DNA of 47,137 nucleotides. Origin: an uncultured Pseudomonadota bacterium. GTDB taxonomy: Bacteria; Pseudomonadota; Gammaproteobacteria; Burkholderiales; Methylophilaceae. The position numbers and the translations under genes are program-made. Under the pieces are notes generated by a model. That model ran no database searches, had not been told where the DNA came from, and worked only from the letters and a program-made list of their open reading frames with translations. Below, piece by piece: positions 39,357-47,137 of the stretch (positions within the stretch are counted from its first letter, which is position 1; each line of letters begins with the position of its first letter). The stretch lies in NCBI GenBank assembly GCA_903846555.1, contig CAINBI010000068.1:1-47137 (forward strand), in the 5' to 3' direction.

Positions 39357-41702
39357 ATGAGTCTAAGTAACGCTGAATTAAAACCGCTAAAAGATCCAGT
39401 TTGCGGCATGTATGTAACCGATCAATCTCCGCATGTGCTGCAACATCAAGGTAGATCCATTTACTTTTGCTGTGCAGGCTGCAAAAGTAAATTTTCTGCT
39501 AACCCAGCCCAATATATTGACACTACATCTGACCCAAGTAGCACTTTACCCAAGGCTTCTGAGCCAGAAAACGCTGATGGCGCCGGCACTATTTACACCT
39601 GCCCAATGCATCCAGAGGTTCGACTGAGCCAACCAGCAGCCTGTCCGAAATGTGGTATGGCGCTAGAGCCAGAAATGCCTAACCTTGATGACAGTGAAAA
39701 CCCAGAACTCGTCGCTTTCAAAAGGCGCTTTAGCTGGACCCTGCCATTAACCATTAGCGTCACCACGCTGGCAATGGCAGGCCATCGCCTTCAGTGGTTC
39801 GAGATGTCGACACAAAGCTGGATAGAGCTTGTGCTGACCTTGCCGATTGTGTTTTGGGCTGGCTGGCCATTTTTCCAGCGCGGCGTTCAGTCGGTAATTA
39901 ACCGTAGCCTGAATATGTGGACACTGATAGGTCTAGGCACCTCAGCAGCTTTTGTTTATAGCGTAGTGGCTACGGTAGCGCCTGATATTTTTCCCGTATC
40001 GTTCATGGCAATGGGGCGCGTGGCGGTTTATTTTGAAGCGGCAGCGGTGATTATTTCGCTTACCTTGCTGGGTCAAATTCTTGAGCTAAAAGCGCGCTCA
40101 CAAACCTCGGCCGCCATCAAATCTTTACTAGGTCTAGCACCAAAAACGGCTAGACGGATGAATGCCGATGGCACCGAGGAAGATATTCCGCTCAGCCATG
40201 TTCATATCGGCAACACCCTGCGGGTGCGCCCTGGCGAAAAAATACCTGTAGATGGCATTGTGGTGGAAGGTGAAAGTGCGGTGGACGAGTCTATGCTAAC
40301 TGGCGAGCCGCTAGCTGTAACCAAGCGCATTGGCGATGTCTTAATTGGCGCAACGCTCAATACTACTGGTGCGCTGGTGATGCTCACCGAAAAGGTCGGA
40401 TCACAAACGGTGCTAGCCAATATCGTGCAGATGGTATTACAGGCGCAGCGCTCTAGAGCGCCAATGCAAAGGCTGGCTGACCAAGTGGCAGGCTACTTTG
40501 TGCTGGCCGTGGTTAGCGTATCGCTACTGACTTTTTTAGGCTGGGGCTTATTTGGGCCAGAACCAAGTTGGGTCTATGGCCTAATCAACGCCGTGGCTGT
40601 GCTCATTATTGCGTGTCCGTGCGCTTTAGGTTTAGCTACGCCGATGTCCATTATGGTGGCGACAGGCAAGGCTGCGACGCAGGGCATACTATTTCGCGAT
40701 GCTGCCGCCATAGAAAACTTTCGTAAGGTCGATACGCTGATTGTCGATAAAACTGGCACTCTGACAGCGGGCAAGCCACAATTTGATTGCAGTGTTGCAG
40801 CCGCAGGTTTTACTGATGAGCAGGTGTTGCAACTGGCCGCGAGTCTGGATCAAGGTAGCGAGCATCCTCTGGCCGATGCCATTGTGCAGGCCGCCCAAGA
40901 AAGTGGGCTTGGCCGTGCGCTTGGCGCTGAATTTGGTCTTAGCAAAGTCAGCAGCTTTGAATCGATCACAGGTCTTGGCGTTTGCGGCAGCGTAGATGGC
41001 AAAACATTGGCACTAGGGAATGCTGCACTCATGGCTCAATTAAATATTGATGTAAATGCTCTTCAGACTAAGGCAGAAACGATGCGCGTCGAAGGCGCCA
41101 GCGTTATGCTACTGGCGGTTGATGGCAAACTGGCTGGCTTGCTCGCGGTATCTGACCCGATTAAGGCCAGCACGGCAGAAGCGCTGGCAACACTAAGACT
41201 ATCTGGCATACGCGTCATTATGGCAACGGGCGATAGCCTGACCACGGCAAAAGCAGTCGCCGCTAAATTGGGTATTGAAGAAGTATACGGTGAGGTGAAG
41301 CCTGCCGATAAACTGGCGCTGGTTGATAAACTGCAACGTGAAGGCCGCATCGTAGCGATGGCAGGCGATGGCATTAACGATGCGCCCACATTAGCCAAAG
41401 CTAATATAGGTATCGCAATGGGCACAGGCACAGACGTGGCAATGAATAGTGCGCAGGTCACTTTAATTAAAGGTGATCTGCGCGGCATCGCCCAAGCTAG
41501 AGCCATATCCGCGCAAACCGTGGCCAACATGAAGCAAAACCTCGGCTTCGCACTTGTTTACAACTCGCTTGGCGTGCCACTAGCGGCTGGCTTGCTTTAC
41601 CCATTCACAGGTTTTTTACTTTCACCCATGATAGCGGCGCTCGCCATGAGCTTTAGTTCAGTGTCTGTGATTAGCAATGCATTACGCTTGAGGCGTGCCT
41701 GA
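39357..41702 (+). CDS. copA: Heavy-metal (Cu+-type) P1B ATPase with N-terminal YHS and heavy-metal-binding domains
   Basis: [42 protein letters not shown] (YHS), [27 protein letters not shown] (HMBD), [31 protein letters not shown]. Start MSLSN preferred over 39291. Confidence 0.94.
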   Translation: MSLSNAELKPLKDPVCGMYVTDQSPHVLQHQGRSIYFCCAGCKSKFSANPAQYIDTTSDPSSTLPKASEPENADGAGTIYTCPMHPEVRLSQPAACPKCGMALEPEMPNLDDSENPELVAFKRRFSWTLPLTISVTTLAMAGHRLQWFEMSTQSWIELVLTLPIVFWAGWPFFQRGVQSVINRSLNMWTLIGLGTSAAFVYSVVATVAPDIFPVSFMAMGRVAVYFEAAAVIISLTLLGQILELKARSQTSAAIKSLLGLAPKTARRMNADGTEEDIPLSHVHIGNTLRVRPGEKIPVDGIVVEGESAVDESMLTGEPLAVTKRIGDVLIGATLNTTGALVMLTEKVGSQTVLANIVQMVLQAQRSRAPMQRLADQVAGYFVLAVVSVSLLTFLGWGLFGPEPSWVYGLINAVAVLIIACPCALGLATPMSIMVATGKAATQGILFRDAAAIENFRKVDTLIVDKTGTLTAGKPQFDCSVAAAGFTDEQVLQLAASLDQGSEHPLADAIVQAAQESGLGRALGAEFGLSKVSSFESITGLGVCGSVDGKTLALGNAALMAQLNIDVNALQTKAETMRVEGASVMLLAVDGKLAGLLAVSDPIKASTAEALATLRLSGIRVIMATGDSLTTAKAVAAKLGIEEVYGEVKPADKLALVDKLQREGRIVAMAGDGINDAPTLAKANIGIAMGTGTDVAMNSAQVTLIKGDLRGIAQARAISAQTVANMKQNLGFALVYNSLGVPLAAGLLYPFTGFLLSPMIAALAMSFSSVSVISNALRLRRA

Positions 41703-41759
41703 CAGATGCATTTTTTAAGATAATGCCATTCACAAACCCCAATAAATCGTCAAAAATCA

Positions 41760-42533
41760 ATGAATTATTTTGCACGCAAGCTAATACATAATGTGACGCG
41801 TAATTTGACACTTGGCCTGTCGCTCGCCAAGCAATATTGCTTGCTATGCGCAGCGCACAATGGCGGCGAACTAGGCCTGTGCGAAGCCTGCCTAAAAGAC
41901 TTACCGTGGCACACAGCGCCGCAATGTCCGCAATGCGGCTTGGTTTCTAATGGGTTAATCTGTGGCAGTTGCTTAAACTCACCACCAGATTTTGACGCAA
42001 CATACAGCTTATTTACCTACGACTTTCCAGTTAGCAACCTGTTGCAACATTACAAATACAAAAACATGCTGCCTTTAGCTAATGCTTTCGCCAGCTTATT
42101 ACTTAAAGATGAGCGGTATAAACGCGTAATGCCTGAAAACCTCTCATCAAACCAGATGCTTGCGAATAAAATTGACTTGATTATCCCCATGCCCATGCAT
42201 AGCACACGCCTAAAAGAGCGTGGCTTCAATCAAGCATTGGAATTAGCGCGCATCATCAGCAAAAAGATGCAAATTAAGTTAGATTACACCGCATGCCAAC
42301 GCGTAAAATTCACACCGCCACAAGCCAGCTTACCGCTTAAAGAGCGTATCAAAAACATACGCGGCGTGTTTAGCTGCCAGCAGAATTTACAGGGTTTGAA
42401 TATCGTCATTGTCGATGACGTGATGACCACTGGCGCCAGCTTGAATGAACTGGCAAAAACATTAAAAAAAGCGGGGGCAGCCCATGTAGAATGCTGGGTT
42501 ATTGCCAGAACACTGCCTAAACTCTATAACTAA
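41760..42533 (+). CDS. ComF family phosphoribosyltransferase-like protein
   Basis: ORF 257 aa; CLLCAAHNGGELGLCEACLKDLPW...CPQCGLVSNGLICGSCL...IIPMPMHSTRLKERGFNQALELAR...VIVDDVMTTGASLNELAKTLKKAGA. Confidence 0.93.
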   Translation: MNYFARKLIHNVTRNLTLGLSLAKQYCLLCAAHNGGELGLCEACLKDLPWHTAPQCPQCGLVSNGLICGSCLNSPPDFDATYSLFTYDFPVSNLLQHYKYKNMLPLANAFASLLLKDERYKRVMPENLSSNQMLANKIDLIIPMPMHSTRLKERGFNQALELARIISKKMQIKLDYTACQRVKFTPPQASLPLKERIKNIRGVFSCQQNLQGLNIVIVDDVMTTGASLNELAKTLKKAGAAHVECWVIARTLPKLYN

Positions 42534-42614
42534 ATCATATGGTTATAGATAATAATCTGAAAATTTCAAATCAATCACATCAATTTTATACCCAAAATTA
42601 ACAGAGACCCATAT

Positions 42615-43370
42615 ATGCAAAATATCGGTATATACATTATTGGCGATGAAATCCTCTCTGGAAAACGAGAAGATAAACACCTTAGCCGCGTCATTCAAAT
42701 ACTCAACGCACGCGGGCTGTCACTCGCTTGGGCAGAATACTTGGGCGACGACCCAGTAAGATTAGCCGCTAGTTTTAAACGCAGCTTGGCTACCAGCGAC
42801 ATCGTATTTTCATTCGGTGGCATTGGTGCAACCCCAGATGACTTTACCCGGCAAGCGGCAGCCGCTGCTTTAGATGTACCCATTGTTCGCCATGCGGGTG
42901 CGGTGGCAGAAATCGAGGCACAGTTTGCTGAGGATGCTTACCCTAAACGTGTGTTAATGGCAGATTTTCCACTTGGGGCTGCGCTTATTCCCAACCCAGT
43001 CAATCGCTGTGCTGGATTTTCATGCAACGCGCATTACTTTCTACCGGGCTTTCCGCAAATGTCTTGGCCTATGATGGAGTGGGTGCTGACAACGCATTAC
43101 ACGCACTTATTTCATCAAATAAAGTTGGTTGAAAAAGCGATCAATGTTTATGATGCAGGCGAAAGCCAGCTTATAGACTTAATGAATGATATTGTGAAAA
43201 AACACCCTGATAGCAAATTATTCAGCTTGCCTAAACTAGGCCAACACAGAAAAATTGAATTGGGTGTCATTGAATTGGGTATCAAAGGTCAGGAAAATGA
43301 TGTTTTGCTAGCCATTGCAGATATTAAAGCGGGCGTCACTGCGCTTGGATTCGCTTGGGATGAACGCTAA
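42615..43370 (+). CDS. CinA N-terminal/molybdopterin-binding domain protein (COG1058 type)
   Basis: ORF 251 aa; [80 protein letters not shown]. Confidence 0.9.
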   Translation: MQNIGIYIIGDEILSGKREDKHLSRVIQILNARGLSLAWAEYLGDDPVRLAASFKRSLATSDIVFSFGGIGATPDDFTRQAAAAALDVPIVRHAGAVAEIEAQFAEDAYPKRVLMADFPLGAALIPNPVNRCAGFSCNAHYFLPGFPQMSWPMMEWVLTTHYTHLFHQIKLVEKAINVYDAGESQLIDLMNDIVKKHPDSKLFSLPKLGQHRKIELGVIELGIKGQENDVLLAIADIKAGVTALGFAWDER

Positions 43371-43375
43371 ATTTT

Positions 43376-43633
43376 ATGGATTGCAGGCCAACTTGCGGTG
43401 CTTGTTGTATTGCGCCTTCTATTAACAGCGCAATACCAGGCATGCCCAATGGCAAACCCGCAGGCGTGCGTTGCGTTCAATTAGACCCTCACAACCGCTG
43501 CATGATTTTTGGCAAACCAGAGCGCCCCGCTTTTTGTGCTGGCTTGCAAGCCAGTGAAGAAATGTGCGGTGAGCGCAGCACACAAGCCATCAGCTGGCTA
43601 GAGAATTTGGAGTTACTTACTCGCCCTGATTAA
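43376..43633 (+). CDS. YkgJ-family cysteine cluster protein
   Basis: ORF 85 aa; [55 protein letters not shown]. Confidence 0.88.
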   Translation: MDCRPTCGACCIAPSINSAIPGMPNGKPAGVRCVQLDPHNRCMIFGKPERPAFCAGLQASEEMCGERSTQAISWLENLELLTRPD

Positions 43634-43692
43634 AAATTGCTTATTGCGCTTAAATTAACTAATATCCTACTAATTTAGTAAGGATTATCCTA

Positions 43693-45174
43693 ATGGAAAA
43701 TCGCACCATATTAAGCCCTGATGGTTATGGCTTTAACTTCGATAATAGCTATTTGCAACTGCCACCTGTTTTTCACAAAAGACAACAACCTACTGAGGTT
43801 AAAAATCCAGGTCTTGCGCTTTTTAACGATTCCTTAGCAATATCTCTGGGCCTAAATATCGATGCCCTTAAAAAACACGGCGCACAGCTTCTATCTGGAA
43901 ACGTGCTTGATCAAGGAGCCAACCCTATTGCACAGGCTTATGCGGGGCATCAATTCGGTCACTTCAATATATTGGGTGATGGCCGCGCAATACTATTGGG
44001 CGAGCACATTACCCCGAATATGCAACGCTTTGATATTCAACTAAAAGGTGCTGGTAGAACGCCGTATTCTCGTTCTGGTGATGGCCGTGCCGCGCTAGGC
44101 CCTATGCTACGCGAATACATTATGAGTGAGGCCATGTATGCGCTTGGCATTCCAACTACACGAAGTCTTGCAGTGGTAACGACGGGTGAAGCGGTATACC
44201 GTGACGATGCCTATGCAGGCGCAGTGCTAACCCGCGTAGCCTCTAGTCACGTTCGTGTAGGCACATTTCAATTTGCTGCCGCCAACCAAAACCCGCAACC
44301 ACTCCAAGCATTAGCTGACTATTCCATTAGTCGGCACTTTCCAGACATTGCTGATGCAGACAATCAATATCTTGAGCTCCTTAAACGGATGATTGCTTTG
44401 CAGGCCGCTCTAGTTGCCAAATGGATGCATGTTGGGTTTATTCACGGCGTGATGAATACCGACAATATGAGCATATGCGGTGAAACCATAGACTATGGGC
44501 CGTGTGCCTTTATCAACACTTACCATCCTGAAACGGTGTTTAGTTCTATTGATGCTAACGGACGCTACGCCTTTGGCAATCAGCCCAAAATTGCACACTG
44601 GAACCTAACAAGACTAGCCGAATCTTTACTGCCGCTGATTGATGAGTCAGAAGAAAAATCGATTGCGCTTGCTAACGAATGTTTGGCCGAATATCCGAAT
44701 AATTTTCTAGAATTATGGCTCTCTGGCATGCGGAAAAAATTGGGGATTTTCAATCAGGAAGACGATGACATAACGCTTGCAGAAGATCTATTGATGCATA
44801 TGCAAAAGAATAAAGCCGACTTCACTAATACGTTTAGATCATTGGGGGAAGAAGCTGTTCATCACAGCGCGTTATATCAGGATGCTGGTTTCAAAAACTG
44901 GCTAACACTGTGGAAGGCTAGATTAGCTCGGCAAAATGAACCATATGATGAGAGCATTCGCCTAATGCATACAGCCAATCCTAAAGTAATTCCTCGAAAT
45001 CATTTGGTTGAAGAAGCGCTCCATGCGGCTGTTAATGATGGCGACATGAAGGCGCTGCATGATCTTTTATTAGCCGTGTCAAATCCTTACGCTGAGCTGA
45101 ATCATCAGTCCAAATACACGCAAGCACCGGACCCTGTATTTGATCAGCAATATAAAACCTATTGCGGAACTTAA
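43693..45174 (+). CDS. selO: Protein adenylyltransferase SelO (YdiU/UPF0061)
   Basis: ORF 493 aa; AYAGHQFGHFNILGDGRAILLGE...DIQLKGAGRTPYSRSGDGRAALGPMLREYIMSEAMYALGIPTTRSLAVVTTGE...GFIHGVMNTDNMSICGETIDYGPCAFI; ends YKTYCGT. Confidence 0.97.
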   Translation: MENRTILSPDGYGFNFDNSYLQLPPVFHKRQQPTEVKNPGLALFNDSLAISLGLNIDALKKHGAQLLSGNVLDQGANPIAQAYAGHQFGHFNILGDGRAILLGEHITPNMQRFDIQLKGAGRTPYSRSGDGRAALGPMLREYIMSEAMYALGIPTTRSLAVVTTGEAVYRDDAYAGAVLTRVASSHVRVGTFQFAAANQNPQPLQALADYSISRHFPDIADADNQYLELLKRMIALQAALVAKWMHVGFIHGVMNTDNMSICGETIDYGPCAFINTYHPETVFSSIDANGRYAFGNQPKIAHWNLTRLAESLLPLIDESEEKSIALANECLAEYPNNFLELWLSGMRKKLGIFNQEDDDITLAEDLLMHMQKNKADFTNTFRSLGEEAVHHSALYQDAGFKNWLTLWKARLARQNEPYDESIRLMHTANPKVIPRNHLVEEALHAAVNDGDMKALHDLLLAVSNPYAELNHQSKYTQAPDPVFDQQYKTYCGT

Positions 45175-45468
45175 TCGCGCCTAATCTTAGCGTTCACCAA
45201 TACCAGTAGTGCCCAGAAATTTAATCAAATAAATTCAATTGGTTATAATTTTCAGGCGCGTGCATTTGTAACTCCATCTTGTTATACCGTTGATCGAGTG
45301 GTGTTTCTTCGAATAGCCTCAGGCTATGTCATATTGTGTAGAGCGAAGACTCGAATTTGAGGCGTTTCTTCACAATCGCGACCAAGCTATAAATCAAAAA
45401 AAGGACGCCCGCATGACCCGCGCGTGATCAGCGCAAGGCATGACCCTCACCCGCGTCAGCCGACCCGC

Positions 45469-47137
45469 CTAAAAATTCATGATGACCCGTCCGTGCAACA
45501 TCGGGGACGTGTTATCAATACCGTTGGGATCGTGCTGTTTCCAGGCGACAAATACCTCAAAATCCAGCGAACGCTTGTCAATGTTGCGCGTGGGATGGGC
45601 GTCCAGCACACCACGCAGCCCGATGCCGTTGGATGACAGGCTGACTGGCCCGTAATAAGACCACACCTTGCCACCGTCATAAAAGCCAAAGGCCGTCAGT
45701 TGCGAAACTAACGGCGAAATGTGCTGGCCAATCGCCTCCGACAAGTCGTAGCGTAGTTCCAGTTTTCCAGCCAATGCCTGGTTGCCGGCAACTGTGCTAG
45801 GTTCAAAACCGCGGCCAAACGGATAGCCGCCTAAGCCGTACTGCTCACTTGAAACCAGTGGCGCGAAGGAATATTGCCCACCCGCCGACAGTTGCAGGGA
45901 AACCCTTTCGCTAATGACCTGAAAACGGTTAAAAAAGAAGTCCAGCTTACCGAACTCGCCCTTGGCGTTCGTGCGCGAAGGCAGGGAAGGGGCGGCGCTG
46001 ATGCCTTGGGTGAAATTAAGCAATAAAATGCTCAAGCCCCCACCCTGCCAGTTGTCCTGCCAATCCACGCTGCCACCAGCGGTGAGCATGTTGAGGCGGT
46101 CATGATATAAATCGACTTCGCCATTGAACTGGGTTTGACGGCTATCTAGGTGCTGTACGCCCAATTGCGCACGCAGGTTGTAATAGCGGCTACGTTGCAG
46201 CGGCAATAGCAGCATGGCTTTGCTCAACTTCGCATTGCCTTGCAGTTGATACGGTGTTAAATCATCGCCAGGGTGGGTTTCGCTGTCACTATAACTCAGC
46301 TCCAACCGCGCCCCGCTGTTGCCCAGCATGAACCCTTGCATGATCGCCCAGTTGGTCATCTTGCTGGTATCGAAGGGTTTTTGCAGCGAAACCCGGGTGT
46401 AGTCGGAATGGCCGAACAGGTTGTTGACCTGACCTGTGAGCATGACTCGGTTCTGCCCTTGGTAGGAAGAATTCATATTGTCGTAATACAGTTGCCCGGA
46501 AACGTTATCACGTTGCACTTTGACGACCATCTTGACCTGCCCGCTAACACTGCCCGCAGCCAGACGGGTATTGACGGCAACGCCTTCCAGATCCCCCGCC
46601 AGCAGTAGCGCGCGTTCAATGCGGCCGATGGTGACTGACTTGTCATTCAGTAAGGGCTCCAAATACGCGCGGATAAGTGGCTCGCCGCGCGGGTCGCCGC
46701 CCTCGATGGCAATGGCTTCGATGCTGCCTTCGATGGCTTGCAGATGCACTTCTGCCTCGCGTCCGATGCGTTGCGGTGGCAATGATACCTGTGCCAACAG
46801 ATAGCCCTTGCCACGGTAGAGCGCAGTCAGTTCGCGCGCTAGTTCGGACAGGCGGTTCAAGCTCACTTCCTTGCCCAGCAGCGACTGCACGAGCGCTTCG
46901 GTTTCTTTGGTCTCCAGCAGGGTGACGCCCTCTAGCTTTACGCCGCCAAGCAGGAAGCGCACATCATTGTCCCCCAGAGGGGTTTGCGGTACGGCATCCT
47001 CTTCCGGCATGAGAATTTGCGGTTTGCGGATTTCCATCGGCAGGGAAGGCGGCTTGCCCGGCTCAATCAGTTGCCGCCCAGCCTCGGCGCTTGGCGGCAA
47101 CTCGGCCGCCTGTAGCGCGTCATGCGGCGACAGCAGA
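45469..47137 (-). CDS. Two-partner secretion outer-membrane transporter, ShlB/FhaC/HecB (TpsB) family, partial at right edge
   Basis: POTRA-like EGVTLLETKETEALVQSLLGKEVSLNRLSELARELTALYRGKGYLLAQVSLPPQRIG; barrel region ...YGLGGYPFGRGFEPSTVAGNQALAGKLELRYDLSE; terminal Phe (RVIMNF). Frame stays open to 47137 (LLSPHDALQAAELPPSAEAG), so the listed ORF start is not the true start. Confidence 0.92.
   Translation of the reverse strand, partial: LLSPHDALQAAELPPSAEAGRQLIEPGKPPSLPMEIRKPQILMPEEDAVPQTPLGDNDVRFLLGGVKLEGVTLLETKETEALVQSLLGKEVSLNRLSELARELTALYRGKGYLLAQVSLPPQRIGREAEVHLQAIEGSIEAIAIEGGDPRGEPLIRAYLEPLLNDKSVTIGRIERALLLAGDLEGVAVNTRLAAGSVSGQVKMVVKVQRDNVSGQLYYDNMNSSYQGQNRVMLTGQVNNLFGHSDYTRVSLQKPFDTSKMTNWAIMQGFMLGNSGARLELSYSDSETHPGDDLTPYQLQGNAKLSKAMLLLPLQRSRYYNLRAQLGVQHLDSRQTQFNGEVDLYHDRLNMLTAGGSVDWQDNWQGGGLSILLLNFTQGISAAPSLPSRTNAKGEFGKLDFFFNRFQVISERVSLQLSAGGQYSFAPLVSSEQYGLGGYPFGRGFEPSTVAGNQALAGKLELRYDLSEAIGQHISPLVSQLTAFGFYDGGKVWSYYGPVSLSSNGIGLRGVLDAHPTRNIDKRSLDFEVFVAWKQHDPNGIDNTSPMLHGRVIMNF

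Noticed and set aside
41063-41530. 155-aa minus-strand ORF
   Set aside because: Antisense to the P-type ATPase gene; shadow ORF composition.
45424-45636. Plus-strand 70-aa ORF at the selO/TpsB junction
   Set aside because: Mostly antisense to the TpsB C-terminus; no supporting motif or ribosome-binding context.

Overview
The window reads as ordinary betaproteobacterial chromosome, probably Methylophilaceae-like (inferred from gene content and order only). Core blocks are: TPM/LemA-holD-like-rimI-tsaB-arfB; rluE; icd; pilBC; dsbC; two UbiH-family hydroxylases; pepP; an M48 protease; nadD-proA; holA-lptE-leuS; adk; rsmA-pdxA-surA-lptD; divergent amgK-murU; bioD-C-H-F and bioB; a YHS/HMBD Cu-type P-ATPase; comF; a CinA-N protein; a YkgJ-like protein; selO; and a GC-richer TpsB (FhaC/ShlB) outer-membrane transporter running off the right edge. 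I found no convincing multi-gene undescribed system. The items most worth a second look are: (1) a probable diverged DNA polymerase III psi subunit (HolD) that looks like a catalytically dead family-4 uracil-DNA glycosylase, next to rimI as in E. coli; (2) a ~130-bp palindromic MITE-like element in two inverted copies flanking holA-lptE-leuS, with a half copy forming a false rimI N-terminus; (3) a second, ~40-bp dispersed hairpin repeat downstream of both adk and murU; (4) a gene graveyard at 4.7-5.7 kb holding a truncated spore-coat-U gene, an IS3 transposase remnant with an in-frame amber, and the 3' tail of a chemoreceptor gene; (5) two unknown secreted proteins splitting the biotin cluster; (6) the compositional shift at the TpsB gene. 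All calls come from reading the sequence; no database searches were run.
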